DNA from: Deltaproteobacteria bacterium
GTDB lineage: Bacteria; Desulfobacterota; Desulfobacteria; Desulfobacterales; B30-G6
Direction: 5' to 3'
NCBI GenBank assembly: GCA_019313725.1
Contig: JAFDAT010000043.1
Coordinates: 1-13,586, forward strand
Length of the DNA stretch: 13,586 nucleotides
Each line of letters opens with the position of its first letter. Position 1 is the stretch's first letter. This document shows positions 1 to 7,213 of this stretch, in pieces. The position numbers and the translations under genes are program-made. The notes beneath the pieces are model-generated. The model was not told the origin of the DNA. It did no database searches and was given only the letters and a program-made list of their open reading frames with translations.

Positions 1-1
1 C

Positions 2-787
2 GACCGCCCCGGGACCCGCTTCGGGCCGGCCGCCATGCGCAAAGCATCCGCTCACCTGGCCTGGGCCCCGCCCTGGCCCTGGCCGTTCGACCCCTTTGAA
101 CGCCTGGCCGTCATCGATTACGGCGACTGCCTGTTCGACGTGGGAAAACCGGAGACCATAACGGAGGCCATTGCCGACCACGCCCGCCACATTATCGGTG
201 CCGGCGTATTCATGCTGACATTCGGAGGCGACCACTATATAACCTACCCCCTGCTCAAGGCCCACGCAGAAAAATTCGGACCGATATCCCTGGTGCATTT
301 CGATGCCCATTCCGATACCTGGGAAGAAGCGGAAAAACGCGTCGACCACGGCACCATGTTCTTTCATGCCCTCAAGGAAGGACTGATCGACCCGGCGACC
401 TCGATCCAGGTTGGCATTCGCACCACCAATGCAAGTACCCACGGCGTAAAGATCCTGCATGCGCCCGAAGTCATGAACTCCAGCGCGGAAACAACCGCAC
501 AGGCCATCAAAACTGCGGTCGGCAACAACCCCGTTTACCTTACCTTCGACATCGATTGTCTAGACCCGGCCTACGCACCCGGCACCGGAACCCCGGTCCC
601 CGGTGGGTTGACCTCACTCAAAACTCTTGAAATTCTGCGCAACCTTACCGGCCCCCGCTATGTCGGCATGGATGTGGTTGAAGTCAGCCCGGCCTACGAT
701 GTGAGCGACATCACGGCCCTGGCGGCCGCTACCATCGCGGCCGAACTGCTGTGTGTCCTGGCGGTGGATAAGGAGCCCGTGTCATAA
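2..787 (+). CDS. speB: Agmatinase / arginase-family ureohydrolase, 5' end cut by window edge
   Basis: This is a ureohydrolase of the arginase/agmatinase family, which hydrolyses agmatine (or a related guanidino compound) to putrescine and urea with a two-manganese centre in the cytoplasm. The frame is open back to base 2 and reads DRPGTRFGPAA directly before the first ATG (35). That is the usual N-terminal family motif, so ATG 35 is internal and the true start lies outside the window. Counting from ATG 35, the metal-binding motifs are GGDH (64-67), DAHSD (90-94) and DIDCLDP (172-178), followed by APGTGTPVPGG. All the expected Mn ligands (H67, D90, H92, D94, D172, D174) are present, so the enzyme should be active. 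The family assignment is certain. The substrate (agmatine rather than guanidinobutyrate or similar) is inferred from overall resemblance. The gene ends in TAA, and 151 bases separate it from the next gene on the same strand. Confidence 0.93.
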   Translation, partial: DRPGTRFGPAAMRKASAHLAWAPPWPWPFDPFERLAVIDYGDCLFDVGKPETITEAIADHARHIIGAGVFMLTFGGDHYITYPLLKAHAEKFGPISLVHFDAHSDTWEEAEKRVDHGTMFFHALKEGLIDPATSIQVGIRTTNASTHGVKILHAPEVMNSSAETTAQAIKTAVGNNPVYLTFDIDCLDPAYAPGTGTPVPGGLTSLKTLEILRNLTGPRYVGMDVVEVSPAYDVSDITALAAATIAAELLCVLAVDKEPVS

Positions 788-820
788 GCCGATAAAATTC
801 AAACCACAACGACACAGTAA

Positions 821-849
821 CCATGGCAGGGTTGCAGCCATGGGCTGCA
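821..849. repeat. Overlapping, mutually exclusive hairpins after speB
   Basis: CCATGGC (821-827) can pair with GCCATGG (837-843). Alternatively TGCAGCC (833-839) can pair with GGCTGCA (843-849). The two stems of 7 bp share bases and cannot form together. No T-run follows, so this is not a classical terminator. The minus strand reads AACCCTGCCA, which resembles the 3' half of the REP-like units at 2101-2369, so it may be a decayed member of that family. Confidence 0.45.
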
Positions 850-867
850 TTGATAGGTAATTTGAGT

Positions 868-873
868 TATAAT
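868..873 (+). promoter_or_regulatory. Possible -10 box (TATAAT) of the MBL-fold gene
   Basis: A perfect TATAAT lies about 65-70 bases before the start of the metallo-hydrolase gene. There is no good -35 at 16-18 bases: TTGATA at 850-855 is only 12 bases away. There is also no TGn extension. It is a weak candidate based on the -10 box alone. Confidence 0.3.
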
Positions 874-938
874 CTAAACGATGGATCAAGCAGTATTGGA
901 ATTGATAACCTGAACTTCTTTTTCAAGTCGATGGGGAG

Positions 939-2060
939 ATGCCTTTGAACAATCTGAAGATTATCCAAAAAGGCGATGAGAACGGCAACGGCATGGTTGT
1001 CAAGTTCAGGCTGCCATCCGGCCTTGAGATCATCAGCCTGCCCACAAAGAATTTCTACGGGGGCCACTGGGACCTCGGCCCCACCTGGAACTACGCCGTC
1101 ATGGGCGACCGACCTTTCCTGGTGGACTCGGGGCGTTTTGGCCAGGGAAGCCACCTGGTGGACATGCTGGAAAGCGCCGGCATCCAACCCGACGCGCTTG
1201 AGTTTGTACTGATCAGCCACAGCCACGAAGACCACGACGGCGGCCTGGCCGAGCTGATTGCCCTGACCGATATCAAGATAAAAGCCCACACGGTATACGA
1301 CCTCCTGATCAGGCAATACCCTACCCTCGCACCTCAGGGATACAAGCAGCATTTCCCGGCCAAATGCTGGCACTGCATAATGCCCGAATCCTTTTTCAAG
1401 GAAAACTGTCTCGGCTACCATCGCGTGTTACAAAATCTGGAAGTTGAAAGGATCGGGGATGAAGTCACGGTAATCGGCAGCGGCATCTCCACCCTGCACC
1501 TGCCGGGTCACAGTCCCGACTCCCTGGCCGTCATGCTGAACGAAGAGGCCCTCATCGTCGGCGATGTGGTCCTCCCGGACATCACGCCCTGGCCGACACG
1601 CCTGGAACAATATGAAGAGGCTGCCGGCATTCTGGCCCCCCTGTACCCGGAAGCGGGTTCCATTTTCGGTTTGAAGCGCTATCTGGATTCGCTCAATGAA
1701 TTGCTGCAAATTGCCGAACAATATCCGGACATCCTGGTCTTTCCGGCACACCGCCTGTATTATCGGAATCAATGGAATACCATCCGCCTCAGGGAAAGGC
1801 TGCACCAGTTGGTTGAACACCACATCCAGCGTTTTGCTTCCATCCTGGACATCCTAGCGACAGAGGAAAAAGAGGTTGATGAAATCGTCCGGCTCCATTT
1901 CAGGGAATCACTCTTAAAAGGCCCGGGAAAATTGATGGCCGCCAACGAAATTATCAGCCATGCGGAAGTGCTGGTAGCCTGCGGTGATCTTGTAGAAGTA
2001 AAAAAACACAGGTATGCGGTAACCGGAAGCAAAAATTTTGAAGAATTCATCCGGTCATGA
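939..2060 (+). CDS. MBL-fold metallo-hydrolase with C-terminal helical/winged-helix domain
   Basis: This is a cytoplasmic hydrolase of the metallo-beta-lactamase fold, 373 residues from ATG 939. The metal-site motif HSHEDH (H94, H96, D98, H99) is followed by H191 (LPGHSPD), D209 (VGDVVLPD) and H271 (FPAHR), so the full binuclear metal set is present. The C-terminal 90 residues (about 285-373) look helical, with a basic wing-like end, as in the LACTB2-type BLACT_WH extension. The substrate cannot be told from sequence; thioester, lactone or nucleic-acid-type hydrolysis are all possible. Start choice: GGGGAG (933-938) touches ATG 939 with no spacer, but sits 6 bases before an in-frame TTG at 945. 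TTG 945 may therefore be the real start, removing two residues. The gene lies alone between speB and a convergent minus-strand operon, and no partner gene is evident. Confidence 0.88.
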   Translation: MPLNNLKIIQKGDENGNGMVVKFRLPSGLEIISLPTKNFYGGHWDLGPTWNYAVMGDRPFLVDSGRFGQGSHLVDMLESAGIQPDALEFVLISHSHEDHDGGLAELIALTDIKIKAHTVYDLLIRQYPTLAPQGYKQHFPAKCWHCIMPESFFKENCLGYHRVLQNLEVERIGDEVTVIGSGISTLHLPGHSPDSLAVMLNEEALIVGDVVLPDITPWPTRLEQYEEAAGILAPLYPEAGSIFGLKRYLDSLNELLQIAEQYPDILVFPAHRLYYRNQWNTIRLRERLHQLVEHHIQRFASILDILATEEKEVDEIVRLHFRESLLKGPGKLMAANEIISHAEVLVACGDLVEVKKHRYAVTGSKNFEEFIRS

Positions 2061-2281
2061 AAAACGATTGTTCGTTTGTCTCCAACGTATATACAGTTTC
2101 AGCAGGGTAAACCCCATAGTTGCATAAACAACCTGGCAAAGTATAGATAATGAGTTGTTATTATAATCAATATTGTAGAAATGGAACCATTTCCTGGATA
2201 TTCCCCCAGGTGAATTCCAAGGATGGCATCTATTTTGCCATGTTGTTTACCCTGCGGGAAAGCCGGAGAAGTGCAATTCAT

Positions 2282-2305
2282 AGCAGGGCTGAAGCCCTGG
2301 CCTAC
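2282..2305 (-). repeat. REP-like unit 1 (GTAG + 7-bp hairpin), minus strand
   Basis: Read on the minus strand, GTAG (2305-2302) is followed by two bases and a perfect palindrome, CAGGGCT-TC-AGCCCTG (2299-2284), then CTA. A GTAG tetranucleotide 5' of an imperfect or perfect hairpin is the hallmark of REP sequences recognised by RAYT transposases. No other structure explains it, and no U-tract follows. Confidence 0.65.
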
Positions 2306-2344
2306 ATTAGTAATTAACTGGCTAACTATCAATGATAACAGCAT

Positions 2345-2369
2345 GTAGCCCAGCGTTTTAACCCTGCTA
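2345..2369 (+). repeat. REP-like unit 2 (GTAG + 7-bp hairpin), plus strand
   Basis: On the plus strand GTAG (2345-2348), two bases, CAGCGTT-TT-AACCCTG (2351-2366) and CTA follow in the same spacing as unit 1. The stem has one mismatch. Units 1 and 2 share the 3' end CCCTGCTA and face each other head to head, 39 bases apart. Confidence 0.62.
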
Positions 2370-2437
2370 AGGCGGACCGCATAGCAACCGGCTTGGCCCC
2401 GCCGGACAACTTTCCCCAAGGCTTCAAGTGTCAGGTG

Positions 2438-2983
2438 TTACTGCGCACCCTGCGGGGGAAAGCTTTCTAAAATCTTCTGTACGGCTTCGGCCACCAGTTT
2501 ATCCTTCTTTTCCGGTGTATTCACCCTGTCGATTTCCGCTTTTGCCGCCCCCCTCCAGATCAGCTTGTGGGTCTCGGCATCTACAAAATCCAGGATCAGG
2601 GTGCCCTCTTCATAACGGTATTCCGACACGCCCCCATTGCCCCAATAGCCGCCCCAGTAACCGTTATAGGGGCCATAGGCATATCCCCAGTTGTTGATTT
2701 GAACCTTTTCTTCGGCGCCCATGTGCTCGGCAATCAAAAAATCCGGATCCTGTGAGGACAATCTAAGCCCTTTTGCCTTTAATTCGGTATTTACGGCCTT
2801 TTTAACCCGTTCAATACTGATATCGTCAATATCGGCACCCTCGGGTGTTGGCAGCCAGCCATAGGCCTGCATTCGGCTGAAATCCGTTTTCTGATCATAA
2901 TCATACTTAACATCGTATACCGAGGAACAGCCGGCCACCGCGCCGGCGACACAAACCATCAATAATAGAAAGATTGTTCTCAT
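2438..2983 (-). CDS. DUF4136-type lipoprotein
   Basis: This is a small envelope lipoprotein of 181 residues. The signal peptide runs from residue 1 to 18 with a VAG-C lipobox and lipid-acceptor C19. The mature part starts with the YDVKYDYDQKTDFSRMQAYG-type segment typical of DUF4136 proteins. It continues with a paired-helix stretch (IERVKKAVNTELKAKGL), a Gly/Tyr/Trp-rich loop (around residues 97-119) and a final strand-rich part (LILDFVDAETHKLIWRGAAK). The ATG at 2983 is chosen over the one at 3013 because AAGGAG stands 8 bases before it and the signal peptide starts there. It lies 31 bases after the DUF362 gene on the same strand, so the two are probably cotranscribed. DUF4136 has no established biochemical role. 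Its C-terminus, ending PPQGAQ, runs up to the REP cluster. Confidence 0.88.
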   Translation of the reverse strand: MRTIFLLLMVCVAGAVAGCSSVYDVKYDYDQKTDFSRMQAYGWLPTPEGADIDDISIERVKKAVNTELKAKGLRLSSQDPDFLIAEHMGAEEKVQINNWGYAYGPYNGYWGGYWGNGGVSEYRYEEGTLILDFVDAETHKLIWRGAAKAEIDRVNTPEKKDKLVAEAVQKILESFPPQGAQ

Positions 2984-3014
2984 TTTACAGTCTCCTTTCC
3001 CTGTTATGAGCACT

Positions 3015-4130
3015 TCAGGTTTCTGAAGAATGAATGTACGGGCGAACCAGTTTGCCCAGTAAGGGCTCCTTCATCTGTATGGCACCATACGGGCATATTT
3101 CCAGACAGCAGTAACACCTGATGCAGGTGTCATAATTGAAGCGGATACCCTTGATGTTATGGGTTATGGCTTTGACGGGGCAGTACTTCCAGCACTCCCC
3201 GCACAGCTTACAGGCGTTGTTGTCAACAACCGGTTTCTGGATGATATTTCTACGCATGAATCCGTGCAGCATTTTCGGACCAAGCGTCAAAGGACCGATA
3301 TCCGGAAAAACAAAATCATTCAGAACGTGAAATCTGCCACTCAGGTTTATATTCTCCGGGAGCAACTTCAGTTCTTTTGCTGCCTTATGGGTCTGAAGCT
3401 CGGACGGATCCAGCCCCAACACCTTGCAGAGGGTCATGTCCAGGGCATAGGCATTTCTGCTCCCGGCGATCAACCCCAGCTCCCGGGTCGTCCCGCTTCT
3501 GCCCGGCCCCTGGCCTTCCAGGGCCATGATGCCGTCGACGATGGTGATATCGGGGTCGACGGCCCGGCAAATCTGGACCAGCAGCCGCGCAAACATGGCC
3601 CGGTCAGTGCCTGCCTTGAGGTGCCATTCAGGTTTTTTCAGCCCGATGACACAACCAAACATATTCTTTACCCCGAGGGTCAAAAGCATCTGGGCATGGG
3701 TTTTCAACTTGGCCAGGTTGATCACAAAATCAGACTGCAGGGCCTCCCTGGCCAGGCCGATCGCGCCGAAGGGCTCGCCGATATCTACGCTGACGGAATC
3801 ACGAAACGGTCTGAAAAGCACATCCATTCCACTCGTCGCATCCAGATACCCCCCTTTACGAAGGATTTTTTCAAAGGAGCCCATGCCCGGACTGTCCGCC
3901 ACCACCGGTTTAGCACCTTTCTCCAGGACGTAGGCTACCACCGCCTTGACAATCAACGGATGGGTGGTGATACCCCTGTCCGGCCCGGCCGGCATGAGGA
4001 GATTCGGTTTAATCAACACCCGGGTCCCCGGTTGGATACGGGCGCCACCGGCGCCATCCATGATTTCAAAAATGGTGCTGCCCAGATCGGCGGCCACATA
4101 CGACGCGTTTTTGAATAACACATCAACCAT
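3015..4130 (-). CDS. DUF362 protein with C-terminal double 4Fe-4S ferredoxin domain
   Basis: This is a cytoplasmic iron-sulfur protein of 371 residues. Residues about 30-280 are the DUF362 domain, recognisable by VLIKPNLL (38-45), KLKTHAQMLLTLGVKNMFGC (141-160) and ITIVDGIMALEGQGP (195-209). A bacterial ferredoxin domain follows with C307-xx-C310-xx-C313-xxx-C317 and C336-xx-C339-xx-C342-xxx-C346, enough for two 4Fe-4S clusters; C341 is extra. DUF362 proteins are common in anaerobes but their reaction is unknown, and electron transfer is only inferred from the clusters. ATG 4130 is preferred to TTG 4181 because it begins at the conserved part. Neither has a well-spaced Shine-Dalgarno; GGGGA lies 16 bases upstream. 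It is the first gene of a minus-strand pair with the DUF4136 lipoprotein. Confidence 0.88.
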   Translation of the reverse strand: MVDVLFKNASYVAADLGSTIFEIMDGAGGARIQPGTRVLIKPNLLMPAGPDRGITTHPLIVKAVVAYVLEKGAKPVVADSPGMGSFEKILRKGGYLDATSGMDVLFRPFRDSVSVDIGEPFGAIGLAREALQSDFVINLAKLKTHAQMLLTLGVKNMFGCVIGLKKPEWHLKAGTDRAMFARLLVQICRAVDPDITIVDGIMALEGQGPGRSGTTRELGLIAGSRNAYALDMTLCKVLGLDPSELQTHKAAKELKLLPENINLSGRFHVLNDFVFPDIGPLTLGPKMLHGFMRRNIIQKPVVDNNACKLCGECWKYCPVKAITHNIKGIRFNYDTCIRCYCCLEICPYGAIQMKEPLLGKLVRPYIHSSET

Positions 4131-4414
4131 AATAAAAGCGCACAATTCCCCTTGTAAATTTTCATGCTTGACTGCACCCAACGAAGCATGAAAAATGGGA
4201 CTTAATAAAAAGTGTTTACACGATCATCTGAATACAATGCATGCAAATTTTTAACGTATTTCCGATTTTGTAATACGCAATGACATGTTTATCAAGCTGT
4301 AATATCCGGATCGATTCCCGTTACGTGGTCGTACCATAATAGCGATTGTACCCCTCTTTTAGGCTTATTTCACCAGAATCCGAGGGGTCGAAGAACCTAA
4401 CCTTTAGGTGGCAC
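4131..4414. other. AT-rich divergent intergenic region
   Basis: This 284-base spacer must contain the promoters of the DUF362 operon (minus) and the methyltransferase gene (plus). It is clearly more AT-rich than its neighbours. I can see a CATAAT box (4335-4340) for the plus strand but no matching -35, and an 8-bp palindrome TGCATGCA (4238-4245). I see no gene or RNA in it. Confidence 0.5.
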
Positions 4415-5599
4415 ATGTTTGAGAAACCATTGATAAAACGGGTCAAAAGGCACGTCAGCAGTCGAATCCATTCCCTTTTTGCCGTCACCGCCCCCGGGCT
4501 GGAAACCCTTTGTTACCACGAAATATCCGCCTTGCCGGGGATCGTCGCCCGTGCGGAGATCGTCTCGGGAGGGGTGGAATTCAAAGGCCGGCTGCAGGAT
4601 GCTTACGCCGCCAACCTCGATCTCCGGATCCCGATCAGGATTCTCATGCGAATTGCCGGGTTCAAAGCCAGCAATTTCAGACAGCTTGAAAAACAGCTGG
4701 ACCGAATTCCCTGGGAGCTTCACATCAACCATGGAACCCTGTTGCAGGTCAACGTAAAAACCATTCACTCCAGGCTCTTTCACTCCGCGGCCATATCCGA
4801 CCGTTTCAAGCGAAATATTGACGCAACGTTGTACAATGGCTCGGCAAAACAAATTCCCGACACCCAAGGCTCTGTCGTTCAGAACCTGTTTGTCCGTGTT
4901 CTCGATGACCATTTCGTTGTCTCGCTGGACAGCAGCGGTGACGCGTTGTATAAAAGAGGGATAAAAACCGATGTCGGCAAAGCCCCGCTGCGTGAAACAC
5001 TTGCGGCAGCCGCCCTGGCATGGGCCGGATATAGCGGCAAAGAGCCCCTGATAGACCCCATGTGCGGATCAGGGACATTTTCGCTGGAAGCCGCCTCGAT
5101 CTCGCGTCGGATCCCCCCCGGGTGGTACAGGAATTTTGCCTTTATGAACTGGCCGGCTTTTAAAACAAGGCAATGGCAATATCTAAAAAAGGTGCGTTCC
5201 CGGCAAATTGCCTTGCCGGCTGCCCACACGGTCTTTGCTTCGGATATCGATCCGAAGGCCTGCACCTCACTCGAATCCGTTGTGCGAAAGTCTGGCATGT
5301 CAGGTACCATCAACGTTGCCGAGGCGGATTTTTTCACCCGGCTTCCCCATAAAATAAACCGACAGCCCGGTGTCGTTACCCTGAACCCGCCTTTCGGCAT
5401 CCGTTTGGGCTCAATTCGGCAACGTCATCATCTGTACACCGAAATTGCCGAAAAACTGAAAAAGGATTATAAAAAATGGCGGGCAGCTATTTTTCTGCCG
5501 GACAGGCAGCTGGCAAACAGGTTCCCGGCCGGTCTGAAGCGCCGCTCCATCCCGCATGGCGGGCTGGAACTGACGCTTCTCACGGGACGGATTGATTGA
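4415..5599 (+). CDS. THUMP-domain class I SAM methyltransferase (RlmL/COG0116 type)
   Basis: This is probably an rRNA guanine-N2 methyltransferase of the COG0116 family, 394 residues. The N-terminal half is a ferredoxin-like plus THUMP RNA-binding region (about 20-170), with FAVTAPGLETLCYHEI at 22-37. The catalytic Rossmann domain starts with the SAM motif LIDPMCGSGTFSLEA (212-226), then an acidic motif ASDIDPKA (275-282) and the catalytic NPPFG (324-328). NPPF/Y is the signature of enzymes that methylate an exocyclic amino group. Length and domain order match the single-domain YcbY N-half/RlmL-like group, not the fused RlmKL. ATG 4415 is preferred over TTG 4346 because AGGTGG lies just before it and family similarity begins there. 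Exact target position (23S G2445 or another) is not visible from sequence. Confidence 0.85.
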   Translation: MFEKPLIKRVKRHVSSRIHSLFAVTAPGLETLCYHEISALPGIVARAEIVSGGVEFKGRLQDAYAANLDLRIPIRILMRIAGFKASNFRQLEKQLDRIPWELHINHGTLLQVNVKTIHSRLFHSAAISDRFKRNIDATLYNGSAKQIPDTQGSVVQNLFVRVLDDHFVVSLDSSGDALYKRGIKTDVGKAPLRETLAAAALAWAGYSGKEPLIDPMCGSGTFSLEAASISRRIPPGWYRNFAFMNWPAFKTRQWQYLKKVRSRQIALPAAHTVFASDIDPKACTSLESVVRKSGMSGTINVAEADFFTRLPHKINRQPGVVTLNPPFGIRLGSIRQRHHLYTEIAEKLKKDYKKWRAAIFLPDRQLANRFPAGLKRRSIPHGGLELTLLTGRID

Positions 5600-5660
5600 A
5601 TTCCATTATTTAGCTCTGTTCGGTATTACGGTCTTTTAGAAGCGAGTTTTTTACGATCAG

Positions 5661-5699
5661 AGAAGGATTATTCATCGGCGCTACCAATAACCTTCTTTT
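5661..5699 (+). terminator. Possible weak rho-independent terminator after the methyltransferase gene
   Basis: AGAAGG-A-TTATT (5661-5672) pairs with AATAACCTTCT (5686-5696): 11 bp with one bulged A and a 13-base loop, followed by TTT. The stem is AU-rich and the T-run short, so termination would be weak. It could equally be a leader hairpin of the downstream gene. Confidence 0.4.
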
Positions 5700-5768
5700 G
5701 GGTTATAATCCCGAAAATCAATCGGAAAATTTATGACAACCGGTATAATAATTAAGGAGCTCCTTGAA

Positions 5769-6272
5769 ATGCAAAAAAAGTCTGAAAACCCCGGCATGGG
5801 GACCACCGCCGTCTGGGGGGGTGAAAACCGGCCTTTCTGGGAACGATCCACCCAGGTACCCATCGTCTCCAGCGTTTCCTTTGGCTACACCGACATGGAC
5901 CAATGGCTGCAGGTAGGCCAGGGGAAAGCCCCGGGGCACATATACAGCCGCAACACCAACCCGACGGTTCAGGTTTTCGAAGACAAGGTACGCCTGCTCG
6001 AAGGTGCCGAATCCGCGGTAAGTTTTGCCAGCGGCATGGCGGCCGTCAGCAATACGCTCTTCTGCCTCCTGTCACCGGGTGACCGGGTCGTCTCCATCAA
6101 GGACAGCTACGGCGGCACAAACCGGCTTTTTACGGAATTCATGCCGCGTTTCAAGATAGCGGAAAGAGCTGCCATGGGCATACCGGAAAGTCTGATACGG
6201 TATTCCGTAGGCATCGAAGATGTGGCCGACCTGATAGAAGATCTGGACCAGGCGCTCACACATACAATGTAG
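5769..6272 (+). pseudogene. Cys/Met-metabolism PLP enzyme (cystathionine gamma-synthase family) with large internal in-frame deletion
   Basis: The first 130 residues are a normal N-terminal part of this PLP family: YSRNTNPTVQVFEDK (59-73), SFASGMAAVSNTLF (85-98) and DSYGGTNRLF (112-121). After MPRFKI (125-130) the protein jumps straight to AERAAMGIPESLIRYSVGIE, which is the extreme C-terminal motif of the same family, and ends as usual with DVADLIEDLDQAL. Roughly 220-240 residues are missing, including the strand with the PLP-binding lysine (SATKxxxGH-type motif) and most of the active site. The junction is near base 6158 and the frame is kept. Family members are about 390-430 residues; this one is 167. 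It cannot bind PLP by the normal Schiff base. AAGGAG (5754-5759) nine bases before ATG 5769 shows that the translation start is still intact. An assembly collapse is the alternative explanation. Confidence 0.85.
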
Positions 6273-6293
6273 ATTGCGGATTGTGGATTGCGG
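6273..6293 (+). repeat. Heptamer tandem array 1: (ATTGYGG)x3
   Basis: Three tandem heptamers, ATTGCGG, ATTGTGG and ATTGCGG, start at the very base after the TAG stop of the PLP pseudogene. They differ by one transition. Confidence 0.75.
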
Positions 6294-6301
6294 AATCAAG
6301 T

Positions 6302-6329
6302 TTGAGCTTTCGATACTGAGTTTTAGAAT
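6302..6329 (+). promoter_or_regulatory. Possible sigma70 promoter before the LolA-like gene
   Basis: TTGAGC (6302-6307) and TAGAAT (6324-6329) are separated by 16 bases and lie about 60 bases before ATG 6392. They match the -35 box at 4 of 6 positions and the -10 box at 5 of 6. The surrounding spacer is repeat-derived, so this may be chance. Confidence 0.35.
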
Positions 6330-6391
6330 TTGTTTGGAATTTGGTGCTTGTCATTCGGAATTTCCGGAAGGGCCAGCTATGGGAGGGTACA

Positions 6392-7201
6392 ATGAAAATA
6401 TTTTCATATTCAATATTCACACTGTTGATCCTGACACTGATGCTACCGGTTATGCAGGCAGGTGCCGACGACCCGAAGGCGCGCGCCATCATGGAAAAGG
6501 TGGACGCCCGCGACGACGGCGACCACCAGACTGCGGACATGGAGATGATTCTGATCGACAAAAACGGCCATCAGCGCAAGCGCAGCATCAGTTCGTTCAG
6601 CAAGGACATGGATAAAGACACCTATCGACTGATGTTTTTCCGCGAACCGGCCGACGTCCGGAACACGGGGTTCCTGACCTATGACTACGACGACCCCGCC
6701 AAAAACGACGACCAGTGGCTTTACCTTCCGGCCCTCCGCAAAACTAAGCGGATCGCATCCAGCGACAAAAGCGGCAGTTTCATGGGATCCGATCTGACCT
6801 ATGCGGATATGACCGCCCGCAACCTCGATGATTATGACTTCACCCTGAAAAAAGAGATGGCGGTCAAGGGCGCCCCCGTGTGGCTCATTGAATCCGTTCC
6901 CAGGGGAAAAAAGGTGATCAAGGAAACCGGCTATACCAAATCACTGCTTTTTGTCCGGAAAGACAATTAGTTCGTCATCAGGGCGGTACACTGGGTCAAA
7001 AACGGCGGCTATTTAAAATACCTGGACACCAGAACCCTGGAACAGATCGATGGGGTGTGGGTCGGTACGGAAATGCACATTACCAAAAAAAAAGGGAAAA
7101 AAATGGCTCACAAAACCGAACTCTACAGGAAAAATGTCCGTTTCAACCAGAATCTTGCCGATGATCTTTTTACCATCAGACGGCTGGAAAAAGGGTTATA
7201 A
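6392..7201 (+). pseudogene. LolA-like outer membrane lipoprotein-sorting protein, interrupted by amber codon
   Basis: This is a periplasmic LolA-like protein (outer membrane lipoprotein-sorting family), usually near MMPL/RND transporters and DUF1302 barrels. ATG 6392 has GGGAGG (6381-6386) in front. A signal peptide follows (MKIFSYSIFTLLILTLMLPV, cleavage near QAGA-DD). The mature part contains the family segments MEMILIDKNGHQRKR and LPALRKTKRIASSDKSGSFM. At 6968-6970, after VRKDN, a TAG stop ends the frame at 193 residues. The same frame continues without any shift as FVIRAVHWVKNGGYLKYLDT to RRLEKGL and TAA at 7199-7201, which is the normal family C-terminus (total about 269 codons). The simplest reading is a point mutation of a tyrosine codon (TAT/TAC to TAG). 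Both halves remain well conserved, so the lesion looks recent. Amber suppression or a sequencing error are alternatives. Confidence 0.85.
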
Positions 7202-7213
7202 AAAGGGGCCGAG

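Larger units (their letters stand above)
2101..2369. repeat. REP/BIME-like palindrome cluster filling the convergent intergenic gap
   Basis: The 377-base gap between the ends of two convergent genes (2061-2437) shows no credible gene. It holds four copies of a CCCTGC-ended palindromic unit in alternating orientation: minus (about 2101-2120), plus (about 2238-2256), minus (2282-2305) and plus (2345-2369). The inner two are well formed and carry a GTAG head; the outer two are degenerate and lack it. GCAGGGTAAAC (2102-2112) and GTTTACCCTGC (2245-2255) form a perfect 11-bp inverted repeat between the outer two units. The arrangement matches bacterial interspersed mosaic elements, which favour sites beyond gene ends. 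Mobilisation by a REP-associated tyrosine transposase (RAYT) elsewhere in the genome is inferred. Confidence 0.65.

Noticed and set aside
2099..2419. Minus-strand ORF of 106 codons in the convergent gap
   Set aside because: It runs through all the REP-like palindromes, has no family resemblance and no ribosome site; the coding potential is an accident of the repeats.
3159..4118. Plus-strand ORF of 319 codons
   Set aside because: It is antisense to the well-supported DUF362/ferredoxin gene; the translation is rich in Q, H, G and P and matches nothing.
4346..4414. N-terminal extension of the methyltransferase from TTG 4346
   Set aside because: The residues match no family region and ATG 4415 has a purine-rich ribosome site just before it.
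5600..5768. SAM or other methionine riboswitch before the PLP gene
   Set aside because: Only one AU-rich hairpin is visible; I could not find the conserved cores of known SAM riboswitches.
6968..6970. Programmed pyrrolysine insertion at the amber codon
   Set aside because: The LolA-like family has no methylamine link and an ordinary residue is expected there; a tyrosine-to-stop mutation is simpler. Not excluded without a pylTS search.
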